A stretch of DNA of 64,000 nucleotides from positions 319,720 to 383,719 of the forward strand of contig NZ_BMQQ01000001.1 in NCBI RefSeq assembly GCF_014648195.1, given 5' to 3'. The stretch is from Streptomyces purpureus. GTDB taxonomy: Bacteria > Actinomycetota > Actinomycetes > Streptomycetales > Streptomycetaceae. The translations under genes were made by a program, and so were the position numbers. Shown in pieces: positions 27,501-35,720 of the stretch; position 1 is the stretch's first letter; the number at the start of each line of letters is the position of its first letter. The notes below the pieces were generated by a model. That model was not told the DNA's origin and did not search any database. It worked only from the letters and a program-made list of their open reading frames with translations.

Positions 27501-27924
27501 TGTCGGCCTTCTGCGGAATGTCCGCCGCCCGGTCGAGCAGCTCGATCGCCTGGTCGAGATCGCGCATCTGCCCGAGGAGGCCGAACCGCTGACGGTACGC
27601 CAGCGCCAGAAGGGTCACGTCCTGCGCACGCGGGCGACCGACGGACGCCCGTTCCCGGCCGAGGGCGATCAGCGCGGCCAAGTCCGCTGCCTCACCGGAC
27701 AGTTGCCACCGCCGGTGCAGGGCGACCAGGAGATTGCCGGCGCGGGCCGGTACGGAGGCGTCGCCGGGCGCCAGGGCCGCGAGCTCCCGGCGGTACGCCC
27801 GGACGGCCTCGTCGAGCGCCCCCAGGTCACCCGTCGTCAGATGGCGCATCAGCCACTGATCGGCACCGGGTCCCGCGCCGGAACCTCCGGCCGCCGTCGC
27901 ATCCGCCGCGCTGACCACGACCAC
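24526..27924 (-). CDS. TPR-CHAT caspase-like protease
   Basis: About 1130 residues. The first 750 or so are many TPR-like units (for example YRNNLASALHSAYEHSGD, LGNLSQGLRQWHEHD). The C-terminal CHAT domain has the predicted catalytic His in HFACHG (about residue 987) and Cys in VLSACETA (about 1031), both intact, so a cysteine protease is expected. The start is uncertain: GTG 27963, 27924 and 27918 are in frame; 27924 avoids an Arg-rich extension. A TTA codon lies at 26233-26235. It diverges from a small Cys-containing protein and a membrane protein. CHAT proteins serve as effectors in bacterial conflict systems; the target is unknown. Confidence 0.85.
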   Translation of the reverse strand: MVVVSAADATAAGGSGAGPGADQWLMRHLTTGDLGALDEAVRAYRRELAALAPGDASVPARAGNLLVALHRRWQLSGEAADLAALIALGRERASVGRPRAQDVTLLALAYRQRFGLLGQMRDLDQAIELLDRAADIPQKADTGAQVLASLGEALQERHRRGGGQETADGTDLARAVSALRDALEILPPASADRPGYRNNLASALHSAYEHSGDTGALREALDLWRAVLRESPPGSEVRPLALGNLSQGLRQWHEHDADDAGRAEMLEVHRAALAETGVGHPGRAERLAGLGVALRLAADGTGDPTLLRESARVLREALTLFAPDAPEWAVRMNSLGNTLHRLAQSTGDGAALDEAVAVLRSALARQRPGTAAYADTLGNLAVTLRERALQTDDLDSLREATRLAREAVDAAPPARTARVGRLGNLGVVLQSWHETTGDTAAADEAIRVARRALAMGPATGLPRADRLNHLANALRARFQSAADPADLDEAVTLLDEATEHVPYGDPALSLVLANLGSARLTLHHHRDTEGLLELAVSDLGRAVWSVTEGSSSHGTYLRSYGDALRALHHRDGDTGVLRAAEDAYREAAGTKALPAYTRVLAAWDWGAAAAAGLRWEEALRGHEAALELLPFAASGRLARRDQERGLSRVRGLAAEAAACAVNAGRPERAVALLEQGRGVLLSRAMDTRDGLGRLRGAHPDLAELFVAVRDRLDALEAVDAADTALGRLLDASADERHRLASRLEELVARIREAPGFGDFLAAPDERALSACAEEGPVVLAYCSGYRSDALVLRADGVLLVPLPRAAPQAVGEQADRLRRALVDAMDPARDKAAQRTVAEVLAWTWDHVTGPVLDGLGLRGAAVAGGGLPRLWWSPGGPLAALPLHAAGHHGESAGSAPRTVMDRVVSSYTPTVRALRYARARAAAPRPPGRLLAVALPQTPGARPLGGARREVEALRALLPTDVLYGEGATFDQVMAALPDHPHVHFACHGVSEPDDPSAGRLLVHDHSTRPLTVRQIARLDLPAARLAVLSACETARAEGDLADESIHITSAFQLAGYPHAVGTLWPVHDAVAVRVTRLLYRGLRTDGGGDGGPCLDDSRTAAALHQAVRECRAAFTASPSLWAAHVHAGA

Positions 27925-28087
27925 CCCCGGTTGACGCCGCCCCGGACCGCGTGACCGCACCACGCGCCGCCCGTATCGTCCACGTTACGGCCCGTGTTCA
28001 CGATAGCCAAGGAGCCCTCGGCCCGCCGCCCTCCGGCCGTACAATCGCCCCCGAAGTGGCAACCGGCGCCCGAGGGGGAGCGGAAGC

Positions 28088-28522
28088 GTGGCGAACACGG
28101 CCGACGGGGCGGACACAGGCGACACACGGCTCGGAGAGCTCTGCCGCCGGCTCGCGGACCCCTCCTCCTCGCCGGAGCTCGGCGCCCTGGGCGAGCCGGG
28201 CACGCGGCTCGTCGAGACCATCGTCTCCGCCCTGCGCGACGGCCGCCCCCCGACGCAACTCGAAGATTTGCTCGACGAGTTGGAGGAGCTGCTGCTGGCC
28301 GCCGGACACAGCGCCGGGCTCGGCTCCTACCGCACGACGCCCCCGCCGCCCGTCCCCGGCTTCCAGAGCCTGCCGGTGGCCGGGCCGGGGCACCCCGCGC
28401 TGTACGTACTGGCCTGCCCCACCGGCCACTGCGGGCGGGTGGAGGCACCGGACGCCGACGCCCCCGACCGGCCCGCCTGCGGCATCCTCGGCCGCCCCCT
28501 GAACCCGGTGCCCCTCCGGTGA
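28088..28522 (+). CDS. Small CHAT-associated protein with Cys motif
   Basis: This 144-residue protein has no family I recognise. The N-terminal half is helical and acidic (DLLDELEELLLAAGHSAG); the C-terminal part has Cys residues in LACPTGHCGRVE and PACGIL, which could make a small zinc site. GTG 28088 follows a GGAGCGGAAG ribosome site. It diverges from the CHAT gene and its stop overlaps the start of the membrane-protein gene as GTGA, so those two are coupled. Position suggests a partner or regulator of the CHAT protease. Confidence 0.65.
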   Translation: MANTADGADTGDTRLGELCRRLADPSSSPELGALGEPGTRLVETIVSALRDGRPPTQLEDLLDELEELLLAAGHSAGLGSYRTTPPPPVPGFQSLPVAGPGHPALYVLACPTGHCGRVEAPDADAPDRPACGILGRPLNPVPLR

Positions 28523-29430
28523 CCAGTGCCTTCCTCAGCGCCCTGGGCGGCCGGATCGCCGAGCGGTGGCTGACGCTGCTGGCCCTGCCCGGACTGCTCT
28601 TCATCGCCGCCGCCACCACGGCGACGGTACTCGGCCACGAACACTGGTCCGACGCGGGGAAGTTGCGGACCTGGCTCGACACGCTGGCCGCCGCACCCGC
28701 CTCCCGGAGCGCCGGCACCGTCGCCCTCGTCGCCCTCGGCCTGCTGCTTGGCGCGGCCGCCGTCGGCACCGCCGCCCAGACCCTCGGCGCCGCGGTGGAA
28801 CTCCTCTGGTGCGCCGAACCCCGCGGGCCCCTGCTACGGCGCCTCGCCGACCGCCGGCTGCGCCGCTGGCGCGCCGCCGACGCCGCGTTCCGCACCGCGC
28901 TGGTCACGGCCGGCCGGGCCCGTATCGCCGGCGCGGACGACGCCGACCGGCTCGCCGGCCTCGCCGAGAGCCGCTACGCCGACCGCGACCGCATCGCGGC
29001 CGCCCCACCCCGACACCCCTTCGCCATGGGCGACCGGCTCGCCGCCCCCGGCCAACGCCTCTGGCGCACCTACCGCCTCGATCTCGCGGCGGCCTGGCCC
29101 CACCTCTGGCTCCTCGCCGCCGACGGCACCCGCGCCGAACTCCACGCCGCCCGCGTCCGCTTCGCCGCCGCCGCACGCCTGTGCGCCTGGGGCGCGGGCT
29201 ACCTGGTCCTCGGCCTGTGGTGGTGGCCGGCCGCCCTGATCGGCCTCGCCGCCACCGCCACCGCCCTCCACCGCGGCCGGTCCGCCGCCCAGTCCTTCGC
29301 CGAACTCACCGAGGCCCTCGCCGACCTCCACCTCCGCGACCTGGCCGCCACCCTCGGCATCCCCTCCGAAACCCCCCTGGACCGCGCCCTCGGCGAACGC
29401 CTCTCCCAAACCCTCCGCAAGCCCTCCTGA
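28519..29430 (+). CDS. Multi-pass membrane protein, CHAT locus
   Basis: About 303 residues from GTG 28519. There are two hydrophobic segments near the N-terminus (LTLLALPGLLFIAAATTATV and TVALVALGLLLGAAAVGTAA), a long cytosolic-looking Arg-rich helical part, and one or two further hydrophobic segments near residues 220-255 (YLVLGLWWWPAALIGLAATA). The function is not recognised. Coupling to the Cys-containing protein and divergence from the CHAT protease suggest that the membrane may be the site of action. Ordinary Streptomyces membrane proteins of unknown role look similar, so the defence reading is tentative. Confidence 0.65.
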   Translation: MTSAFLSALGGRIAERWLTLLALPGLLFIAAATTATVLGHEHWSDAGKLRTWLDTLAAAPASRSAGTVALVALGLLLGAAAVGTAAQTLGAAVELLWCAEPRGPLLRRLADRRLRRWRAADAAFRTALVTAGRARIAGADDADRLAGLAESRYADRDRIAAAPPRHPFAMGDRLAAPGQRLWRTYRLDLAAAWPHLWLLAADGTRAELHAARVRFAAAARLCAWGAGYLVLGLWWWPAALIGLAATATALHRGRSAAQSFAELTEALADLHLRDLAATLGIPSETPLDRALGERLSQTLRKPS

Positions 29431-29551
29431 GCGCGCGCCCAGATCCACCCGCATATGCCCCCGGCCGATTCGCGCACACCCCTGGTGTCCGCCGCGCCGA
29501 ACTGGCATGGTGGCCGCAAGCGGTCCTCCTTCCCCCGTGGAGGACCGCTTC

Positions 29552-29800
29552 TCACACCGCCCGCCGCAGCCGCGGACGCAGCCTCAGCGCGGCCCGCCCG
29601 CAGCGACGCCACTGGCAGCGCGGTATCCGCGCCCGGTGACCACCACCCGTGATCAGCGCGTTCACCGGCGTCAGCGGGTCCGCCGCCATCGCCTTGGCCA
29701 TCAGTACGCCGACGGCCAGCGGAAGGAGCGCCGACGCCAGGGCGGTACCGGCGCAGGTCACGTGCTGGACGCGGACGTACCGCGAAGCCTTCGAGGTCAT
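29552..29800 (-). CDS. Hypothetical small membrane protein
   Basis: An 82-residue frame from ATG 29800 shows one hydrophobic stretch (ALASALLPLAVGVLMAKAMA) and an Arg-rich C-terminus. Third codon positions are GC-biased as in real genes here. It lies alone between the CHAT locus and the MFS gene. No homologue is known to me; it could be a spurious frame. Confidence 0.4.
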   Translation of the reverse strand: MTSKASRYVRVQHVTCAGTALASALLPLAVGVLMAKAMAADPLTPVNALITGGGHRARIPRCQWRRCGRAALRLRPRLRRAV

Positions 29801-29929
29801 GACCCCATTCGACCGCCCACCCCACCCCGCCGGCATGGGGTGACGTACTCAACCGCCCCGCCCCCGTACTCACGCCCGGCACGCCGCGCTGCCGCGCCAC
29901 GCACCCCCGGCCCGGATACGGTCGGCCGT

Positions 29930-31129
29930 ATGGAAGGTGATCGTCAAGGGTGGCTCCGATGCCTGCTCGGCGGAGCCGTATTCGTCGTCTGCATGGCCGG
30001 CACCACACTGCCGACCCCGCTCTACCCCCTCTACCAGGAGAAATTCGGATTCTCCGAGCTGATCGTGACCGTCGTCTACGCCGTGTACGCCTTCGGAGTC
30101 ATCGGCATACTGCTCCTCGCCGGCAACGCCTCGGACACGGTGGGCAGACGGCAGGTACTGCTGTGGGGCCTCGGCTTCGCCGCGGCGAGCGCCGTCTGCT
30201 TCCTCTGCGCCACCGGCCTGGGCTGGCTGTACGCGGGACGGCTCCTCTCGGGCCTGTCGGCGGGCCTGTTCACCGGCGCCGCCACCGCCTATGTGCTGGA
30301 ACTCGCCCCGCCCGGCGGCGGCTCCCGCGCCACGTTCGTGGCGACCGCCGCCAACATGGGCGGACTCGGCTGCGGCCCACTGCTCGCCGGCCTCCTCGCC
30401 GAATACGCCCCCTCGCCGCTGCTGCTGCCCTTCGCCGTCCACCTCGCCCTCGTGGCCGCCTCCGCCGCCGTCCTGCTGCGACTCCCGGAGACCGTACGCG
30501 AGCGACAACCCCTGACCGCCGTACGACCGCAGCGACCCGCCCTGCCCGCACGGGTACGGGCGGTGTTCGTCCCCGCCGCGATCGCCTCCTTCGTGGGCTT
30601 CGCCCTCTTCGGAGTCTTCACCTCCGTCAGCCCCGCGTTCCTCGCCCGCTTCCTGCACGTCGACAACCACGCCGTGAGCGGCCTCGTCGTCGCCCTCGCC
30701 TTCTTCTCCTCCACCGCCGGACAACTCGCCGTCAGCCGCGTCGGCGTCGCCCGGTCCCTCCCCCTGGGATGCGCCGGCCTCTTCGCCGGCCTGCTCCTGC
30801 TCGCCGGGGCGATGCACTGGGACCTCCTGGCACTGGTCGTACTCTCCGCCGTCGTCGGCGGCACAGGCCAGGGCCTCGCCTTCCGCGGCGCGCTCTCCGC
30901 CGTCGCCGGCGCCTCACCGGACGACCGCCGCGCCGCGGTCATCTCCACCCTCTTCGTGGTCGCCTACACCGGCATCTCCGTCCCCGTGATCGGCGTGGGC
31001 CTGCTGGCCGACCCGCTCGGCCTCGAAGGCGCGGGACTGGTCTTCATCGCCTGCATGCTCCTGCTGGTCACCTCCGCCGCCGCGTACCTCCTCCGGCGCC
31101 CGGTGACCGCCCCGCACCCGAAGGTCTGA
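29930..31129 (+). CDS. MFS transporter
   Basis: This 399-residue major facilitator has about 12 hydrophobic segments and the loop 2-3 motif GNASDTVGRRQVL (a form of GxxxDRxGRR) near residue 60. The start at ATG 29930 puts a short cytoplasmic tail before the first helix. It is probably an exporter of a small molecule, but nothing shows the substrate. It stands alone, 46 bp from the next gene in the same direction. It is 9 kb from staR, so a role in staurosporine export is not supported. Confidence 0.85.
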   Translation: MEGDRQGWLRCLLGGAVFVVCMAGTTLPTPLYPLYQEKFGFSELIVTVVYAVYAFGVIGILLLAGNASDTVGRRQVLLWGLGFAAASAVCFLCATGLGWLYAGRLLSGLSAGLFTGAATAYVLELAPPGGGSRATFVATAANMGGLGCGPLLAGLLAEYAPSPLLLPFAVHLALVAASAAVLLRLPETVRERQPLTAVRPQRPALPARVRAVFVPAAIASFVGFALFGVFTSVSPAFLARFLHVDNHAVSGLVVALAFFSSTAGQLAVSRVGVARSLPLGCAGLFAGLLLLAGAMHWDLLALVVLSAVVGGTGQGLAFRGALSAVAGASPDDRRAAVISTLFVVAYTGISVPVIGVGLLADPLGLEGAGLVFIACMLLLVTSAAAYLLRRPVTAPHPKV

Positions 31130-31174
31130 CCGACCGCCGTCCCGGCCGTCACCGCCCCCTCATAGGATCGGCGC

Positions 31175-32470
31175 ATGTCCGGACCTCGAACAACGGTGCG
31201 TCACGTCCTGCGGTGGGCACGCCGGCTCGTCGCCGCCACCGTCAGCCTCTGCGCGCTCCTCGGCGCGGTGCGGCTCATCGCACCCGCCACCGCGGGCCCC
31301 ACCGCCGAACCCCCCGGGGCCGAACGGCAGTTGGCCTTCCTCCGCGCCGAACTGGACCGCGGCGCCGGGGACGAGGCCCAGGCACTGTTCCCCGAGGGCT
31401 ACTTCTTCCTCCACGTGCTGTACGGACTCAGCTGGACCGAGATCGGCATGCGCAGGCCGGCGGGCGAACGGGCCACCGCACTCCACGAGGCCCGCTGGGC
31501 ACTGGAACGACTGGACGGGCCCTCCGGCCGCGCCCCCTTCAGCGCCGACCTCACCCCCTCGTACGGCATCTTCTACCGAGGCTGGAGCAACTGGCTGCGC
31601 GGGGGAGTGCTCAGCCTCCAGGAACCCTCCCGGCGCGACCCCGCCGAACTGCGCCGGTTCACCGACGACTCCGCCGCGATCGGCGCCGCCTTCGACGCCT
31701 CCGCCACCCCCTACCTGCCGGCCTACCCCGGCCAGGCCTGGCCCGTCGACTCGACCGTCGCCATCGCCTCACTGCGCCTGCACGACACCCTGCGGCCCGA
31801 CCGGTTCACCGGCACCGTCGACCGGTGGCTCACCGAGACCCGCCGACGGCTCGACCCCCGCACCGGCCTCCTGCCCCACCGCGTCGACGCCGCCACCGGC
31901 ACCCCCGCAGAGGTCGCCCGAGGCACCTCCCAGAGCATGATCCAGCGCTTCCTCGTCGACATCGACCCCGCCTTCGCCCGCGACCAGTACCAGCGCTTCC
32001 GCGACCAGTACGTCGGCACACTCCTCGGCCTCGGGCCCGCCGTACGTGAATACCCCGACGGCATGGACGGCCCGGCCGACGTCGACTCCGGCCCCCTCCC
32101 GCTCGGCGTGAGCCTGTCCGCGACCGTCGTCACCCTCGGCGCGGCCCAGGTCCACGGCGACGCCCCACTCGCCGGCGCGCTGGCCAACCACAGCGAAGTG
32201 GCAGGCCTCCCGGTCGGCACACCCTGGACCAAGCGGTACGCCTTCGGCCTGCTCCCGGTCGGCGACGCCTTCCTGGCATGGTCGAAGACCGCTCGCCCCT
32301 GGGTGGAACCCACACCGTCCCCGCCACCCCCGAGCGTCTCCCCCTGGTGGCGGCTGCCCCTGCTCTCGACACTGCTCCTGCTCGCCGCCGCGCCCTGGCT
32401 GCCCGCGCTGGTCCGCCACCTCCGACGCCGTCGCCCCGGAAGGCCCCCCGCCCCTCAGTCCTGCCAATAG
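31175..32470 (+). CDS. Membrane-anchored alpha-barrel-like protein
   Basis: This 431-residue protein has an N-terminal signal or anchor segment (ATVSLCALLGAVRLIAP), a soluble region of about 330 residues rich in aromatic motifs (LTPSYGIFYRGWSNWL, YLPAYPGQAWPVDS), and a C-terminal hydrophobic segment followed by Arg. The pattern of paired helices and aromatic/acidic motifs recalls (alpha/alpha)6-barrel enzymes, and distantly the linalool dehydratase-like group, but I cannot place it in a family. The bulk should lie outside the membrane. Its 3' end overlaps the convergent HEAT gene by 16 bp. Confidence 0.65.
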   Translation: MSGPRTTVRHVLRWARRLVAATVSLCALLGAVRLIAPATAGPTAEPPGAERQLAFLRAELDRGAGDEAQALFPEGYFFLHVLYGLSWTEIGMRRPAGERATALHEARWALERLDGPSGRAPFSADLTPSYGIFYRGWSNWLRGGVLSLQEPSRRDPAELRRFTDDSAAIGAAFDASATPYLPAYPGQAWPVDSTVAIASLRLHDTLRPDRFTGTVDRWLTETRRRLDPRTGLLPHRVDAATGTPAEVARGTSQSMIQRFLVDIDPAFARDQYQRFRDQYVGTLLGLGPAVREYPDGMDGPADVDSGPLPLGVSLSATVVTLGAAQVHGDAPLAGALANHSEVAGLPVGTPWTKRYAFGLLPVGDAFLAWSKTARPWVEPTPSPPPPSVSPWWRLPLLSTLLLLAAAPWLPALVRHLRRRRPGRPPAPQSCQ

Positions 32471-33666
32471 AACAGCAGCGTGTGGACATCGAGCGGGTCA
32501 CGACTGCCGAAGTAGTAGACACCGAGGCCGGTGACCCGGATCGCGCCGGTGGAGCCGTCGATCCAGCGCAGGCCGGCCCCTTCGAGCGCCTCCCGGACGA
32601 CCGGGTCGTCCTCGTAGTCGCCGGCGAACCGTCCCAGCGTGCTGACGAACACCTCGCCACCGTCCTCGCCGTACCCGATCACGTGGTACGTACCGCCCCC
32701 CTGCTGGTTCGCCTCGCCGCAGGAGACCGGCGGCCGCGGCGCGAGCCCCGCCGCGGCCAGGGCGGACACCGCCGACCCCAACTGCTGCTCCACATCAAGT
32801 AGTTGCGGAGGCTCGGTGCACAGGGCCTCGATCCGCCACCGCGGATCGCTCCCCTCCGCGCACCCCGGACCGTACTCGTGCACGATCGCCCGGCGCAGCT
32901 CCTCGTCCAGGCCCTCGACCTCCACCCGGGGCCGCCCCAGCGCCTCGTACACGGCCCGGGTCTCGGCCACGTCGTCGGTCAGCCGGTGCAGCGCGTACGC
33001 GGCCCACAGCGCCGCGTCCACCGTCGGAGCCCCGGCGAGTTGGCGGCGGATCCGGTCCGGGTCGTCGAGCAGCCACTGCGCGAGGTGGGCGACCCGCCGG
33101 TCGGGATCGGCGAGCGCGTCGAACACGTCCTCGTCCGCGCGGGCCCGCAGCCGCACGGCATAGGCACGGTCCTCCGGCCGCCCGCCGCCGAGCCCGGCGA
33201 GCACCGCCGCCGCCCCGTGGCGGTCGGCGAGCGCGTCGAGCCCGGCCTCCCCGAGCTGCCGCTGATGCCGCCACTCACTGAACGCCAGCGTCGCCAGCTC
33301 GCCCGCCGCCGAAAGGTCACCGACGGCGCCGCGCGCCTTGAGCACCGCCTCCGGCAGGCCGTACGCGGCCTCGGAGCGCCGGTCCTCGTGCCGCAGCCAC
33401 GGCAGAAGCTCCTCCCGGTCCGCGAGGAGCTCCAGCAGCGCCCTGCGTACCGTCCCGTCGTCACCGGGATCCCGTACACACTCCAGCAGTTCGCCGACCC
33501 GCGCCTCGGGCACCCGCCCGGCCAGCGCGCCGAGGCAGGCCGTCCGGCGCCACCACGGCTGCGCGCGGTCGGCCGCCCACCGCGCGAGCACGTCGGCGTC
33601 CTGGGCGCGGAGCCCCGCGGAATCGACGGCGCCGACTTCCGGCGTGAGCAGTTCGATGTTCGACAT
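32455..33666 (-). CDS. HEAT-repeat protein
   Basis: This 403-residue protein has consecutive helical HEAT-like repeats from residue 25 to about 280 (RRTACLGALAGRVPEARVGEL, DRRVAHLAQWLLDDPDRIRR) and a distinct C-terminal domain of about 110 residues beginning with SCGEANQQGGGTYHVIGYG. The repeat part probably binds protein; the C-terminal domain is seen in related Streptomyces proteins but has no role known to me. No signal peptide is present, so it should be cytosolic. It is convergent with the membrane-anchored gene upstream. Confidence 0.7.
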   Translation of the reverse strand: MSNIELLTPEVGAVDSAGLRAQDADVLARWAADRAQPWWRRTACLGALAGRVPEARVGELLECVRDPGDDGTVRRALLELLADREELLPWLRHEDRRSEAAYGLPEAVLKARGAVGDLSAAGELATLAFSEWRHQRQLGEAGLDALADRHGAAAVLAGLGGGRPEDRAYAVRLRARADEDVFDALADPDRRVAHLAQWLLDDPDRIRRQLAGAPTVDAALWAAYALHRLTDDVAETRAVYEALGRPRVEVEGLDEELRRAIVHEYGPGCAEGSDPRWRIEALCTEPPQLLDVEQQLGSAVSALAAAGLAPRPPVSCGEANQQGGGTYHVIGYGEDGGEVFVSTLGRFAGDYEDDPVVREALEGAGLRWIDGSTGAIRVTGLGVYYFGSRDPLDVHTLLFYWQD

Positions 33667-33801
33667 CCGCGGATGCTACGACGCGGCCGGGCGCCCGCGC
33701 CTCAGGGATTTCTCATACGGCGTTCAGCCACCCCTCAGCCCCGCCGTCCACAATGAGCCACCGTCGGTCATGAACGGGGCCGCGAACAGGGAGAGGCAAC
33801 C

Positions 33802-34278
33802 ATGAACAGTGTCCGTAAGCGTGCCGGTCTCGCCGCGGGGGCGGCGGCCCTGGTCGGCGCAGGGCTGGTCTTCCCGGCCGTGGCCTTCGCCGACGGCTCC
33901 GAACGAGCACCCGCCGCCCAGGAGGAGGCCCGTCCGGAGCGCGGCAAGGCGGCCGAGCAGCGGGAAAAGCGGCAGAAGGCGCTGGCCGAGGCGCTCGCCA
34001 AGGATCTCGGCGTGCCCGTGGAGAAGGTGAACGCCTCCCTGGAGAAGTTCCGGGCCGCGCAGCGTGAGGAGCGGGCCGAGATCCGCGAGAAGCACCGGAA
34101 GGACCGCGAGGGCAAGCGGCCGGACGGGACCGCGCTGCGGCAGAAGCTCGCCAACCGGCTCGACCAGGCGGTCAAGGACGGCAAGCTCACCCGGGAACAG
34201 GCGGACGCGATCCTGGCGGCGGCCAAGACCGGTGTGCTGCCGGGCCCGTTCGGCGGTCACCGCCAGCAGAGCAGCTGA
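33802..34278 (+). CDS. Secreted small charged protein
   Basis: This 158-residue protein has a signal peptide (RKRAGLAAGAAALVGAGL, likely cleavage after AFA near residue 30). The mature part is highly charged, mostly Lys, Arg and Glu helices, with ALAEALAKDLGVPVEKVNA and KLTREQADAILAAAKTG. The latter two are copies of a short helical repeat found in secreted actinobacterial proteins. The function is unknown. The stop codon sits inside the first unit of a 14-bp tandem repeat. Confidence 0.75.
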   Translation: MNSVRKRAGLAAGAAALVGAGLVFPAVAFADGSERAPAAQEEARPERGKAAEQREKRQKALAEALAKDLGVPVEKVNASLEKFRAAQREERAEIREKHRKDREGKRPDGTALRQKLANRLDQAVKDGKLTREQADAILAAAKTGVLPGPFGGHRQQSS

Positions 34279-34372
34279 CAGATGACCACTGACAGATGAC
34301 GGCTGACAAGTGACAGCTTTTGACAGACGGCTGACAACTGACGGCTGAGAACTGACTGCTGACAACCAACGG
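34275..34372 (+). repeat. 14-bp tandem repeat (heptad-based)
   Basis: Seven consecutive 14-bp units of the form CTGACARNTGACGG run from 34275 to 34372; each unit is two heptamers of the type CTGACNN. Units 1, 2, 5 and 7 are closest to consensus; unit 4 is the most diverged (CTTTTGACAGACGG). The first unit contains the stop codon of the preceding gene. No spacers of CRISPR type are present. Confidence 0.85.
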
Positions 34373-34503
34373 TCGCAGCTGAGCCGGAGGCGGCCGCCCG
34401 CCGCCTCGCGGCCCGCGCACCACGTCCCACCCCTCGGAACTCGCTGTCATCCATGGGCAATCGAGATGGATGATCGAGCGTCGCGCAATCCAGGGGGGAT
34501 GAC

Positions 34504-35495
34504 ATGTGCCTGTCCGGACAGGAACCCTTACCCGCCGGCGCCGAGGGCTCCCTCGGCCCCGCGGACCTGTGCCCCGAGGGAATCGAGGTCTACCGCACCG
34601 CGCTCGGCCGGGGCAGCGTGCCCGGCCCCGTGCCGTCGTGCCTGACCGGGACCGGTCTGCTCCGGCCGGGCCCGGACGGCTCGGCCGACTTCGTCCGCGT
34701 ACCACCGGACATCGCCGCGCACGGACTGTCCCGGCCCGTCGAACAGGCTCTGGTCCACGGCCGCTTACAGCTGCTGGCCATCAGGCGGACCATCGCCCAG
34801 GCCGAGGCCGTCTACCGCGAGGAGGGCCGGCGCGGCGGCTCCCCGGTCCGGCTGCTGCGCGGAGCCGACGTCATCAGCGCACGCGCCGCACGCTCCGCGC
34901 CACCTGCCGGCCTGAACTGCAGGCGGCCCAGCCCGGCGGCCCCCGGCCGCAGGACATCCTCGACGAGAACCTGGCGCCCTTACGGCATTGCTGCGCCGGG
35001 GCGTACAACACCGCACGCTGTACCAGCACACGGTCCGCACCCACCGCTCGATGCTGGAGTACATGGCGGCCGTCCACAGCGCCGGCGGGCAGTTCCGCAC
35101 GCTGGACACGCTCTTCGACCGGTGATCGTCTACGACCGGTCCGTGGCGCTCATCCCCGACGACCGGTACGAAAGGCTCGACCACGGCCTGCTCATCGAAC
35201 ACCCCGGAGTCGCGCGCTTCCTCGCCGGTGTCTTCGACCATGCGTGGGAAGCGCCCAGCCGGTCGGTCTCGACGCACCGCACGCCAGGCCCGCGCCGCTG
35301 ACGGACGAGCAGCGGCGCACGGCCCTGCGCCTGATGGTCCAGGGGTACACGGACGCGGCCATCGCGGCGCGGCTGGGGATGAGCCCCCGGACGGTGGCGG
35401 CGCACATCAAGCGGGCCTCCGACGAGCTGGGCAGCCGCAGCCGGGCCAACCTGGCGTACCTCCTGGCGACGGGTGGCCACCTCCAGGAGGAGTGA
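34504..35495 (+). pseudogene. Frameshifted LuxR-type regulator
   Basis: The region encodes a regulator with an N-terminal TrmB/PLD-like part and a C-terminal LuxR helix-turn-helix (AAIARLGMSPRTVAAHIKRA), but in five pieces. The reading moves from frame 1 (from 34504) to frame 3 (near 34900), frame 2 (near 34985), frame 1 (near 35120) and frame 3 (near 35255). Each piece continues the family sequence, for example LRRGVQHRTLYQHTVRTHRS in frame 2 and IVYDRSVALIPDD in frame 1. All four shifts are in the same direction, as by single-base losses. It is either a decayed gene or a locally poor stretch of sequence. Confidence 0.75.
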
Positions 35496-35720
35496 GCGCG
35501 ACCATGCCCCATCGACCCTTATGGCATGGAATCCACCCCCTGCGGCTTTCTGCACTGCGCATTCCCCCCGCCCGTCAACCCACCGGTAGCGTCCGGCCGC
35601 GGTCCATGATCGTCGGCATGCTCCGTTGAAAAGATTTCGGGGGAGTTCGCCTGCCGGCGATGAGTTTCGGCGGGGCCGGCGGTCTTCTTCTGTGACAGCA
35701 CGGCAATCGAGGAGACACCG

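Noticed and set aside
29930..31129. MFS transporter as the staurosporine exporter.
   Set aside because: It is over 9 kb away, beyond unrelated genes and a strong terminator, with no shared promoter motif seen.
34275..34372. A CRISPR array.
   Set aside because: The units are contiguous without spacers and there are no cas genes.
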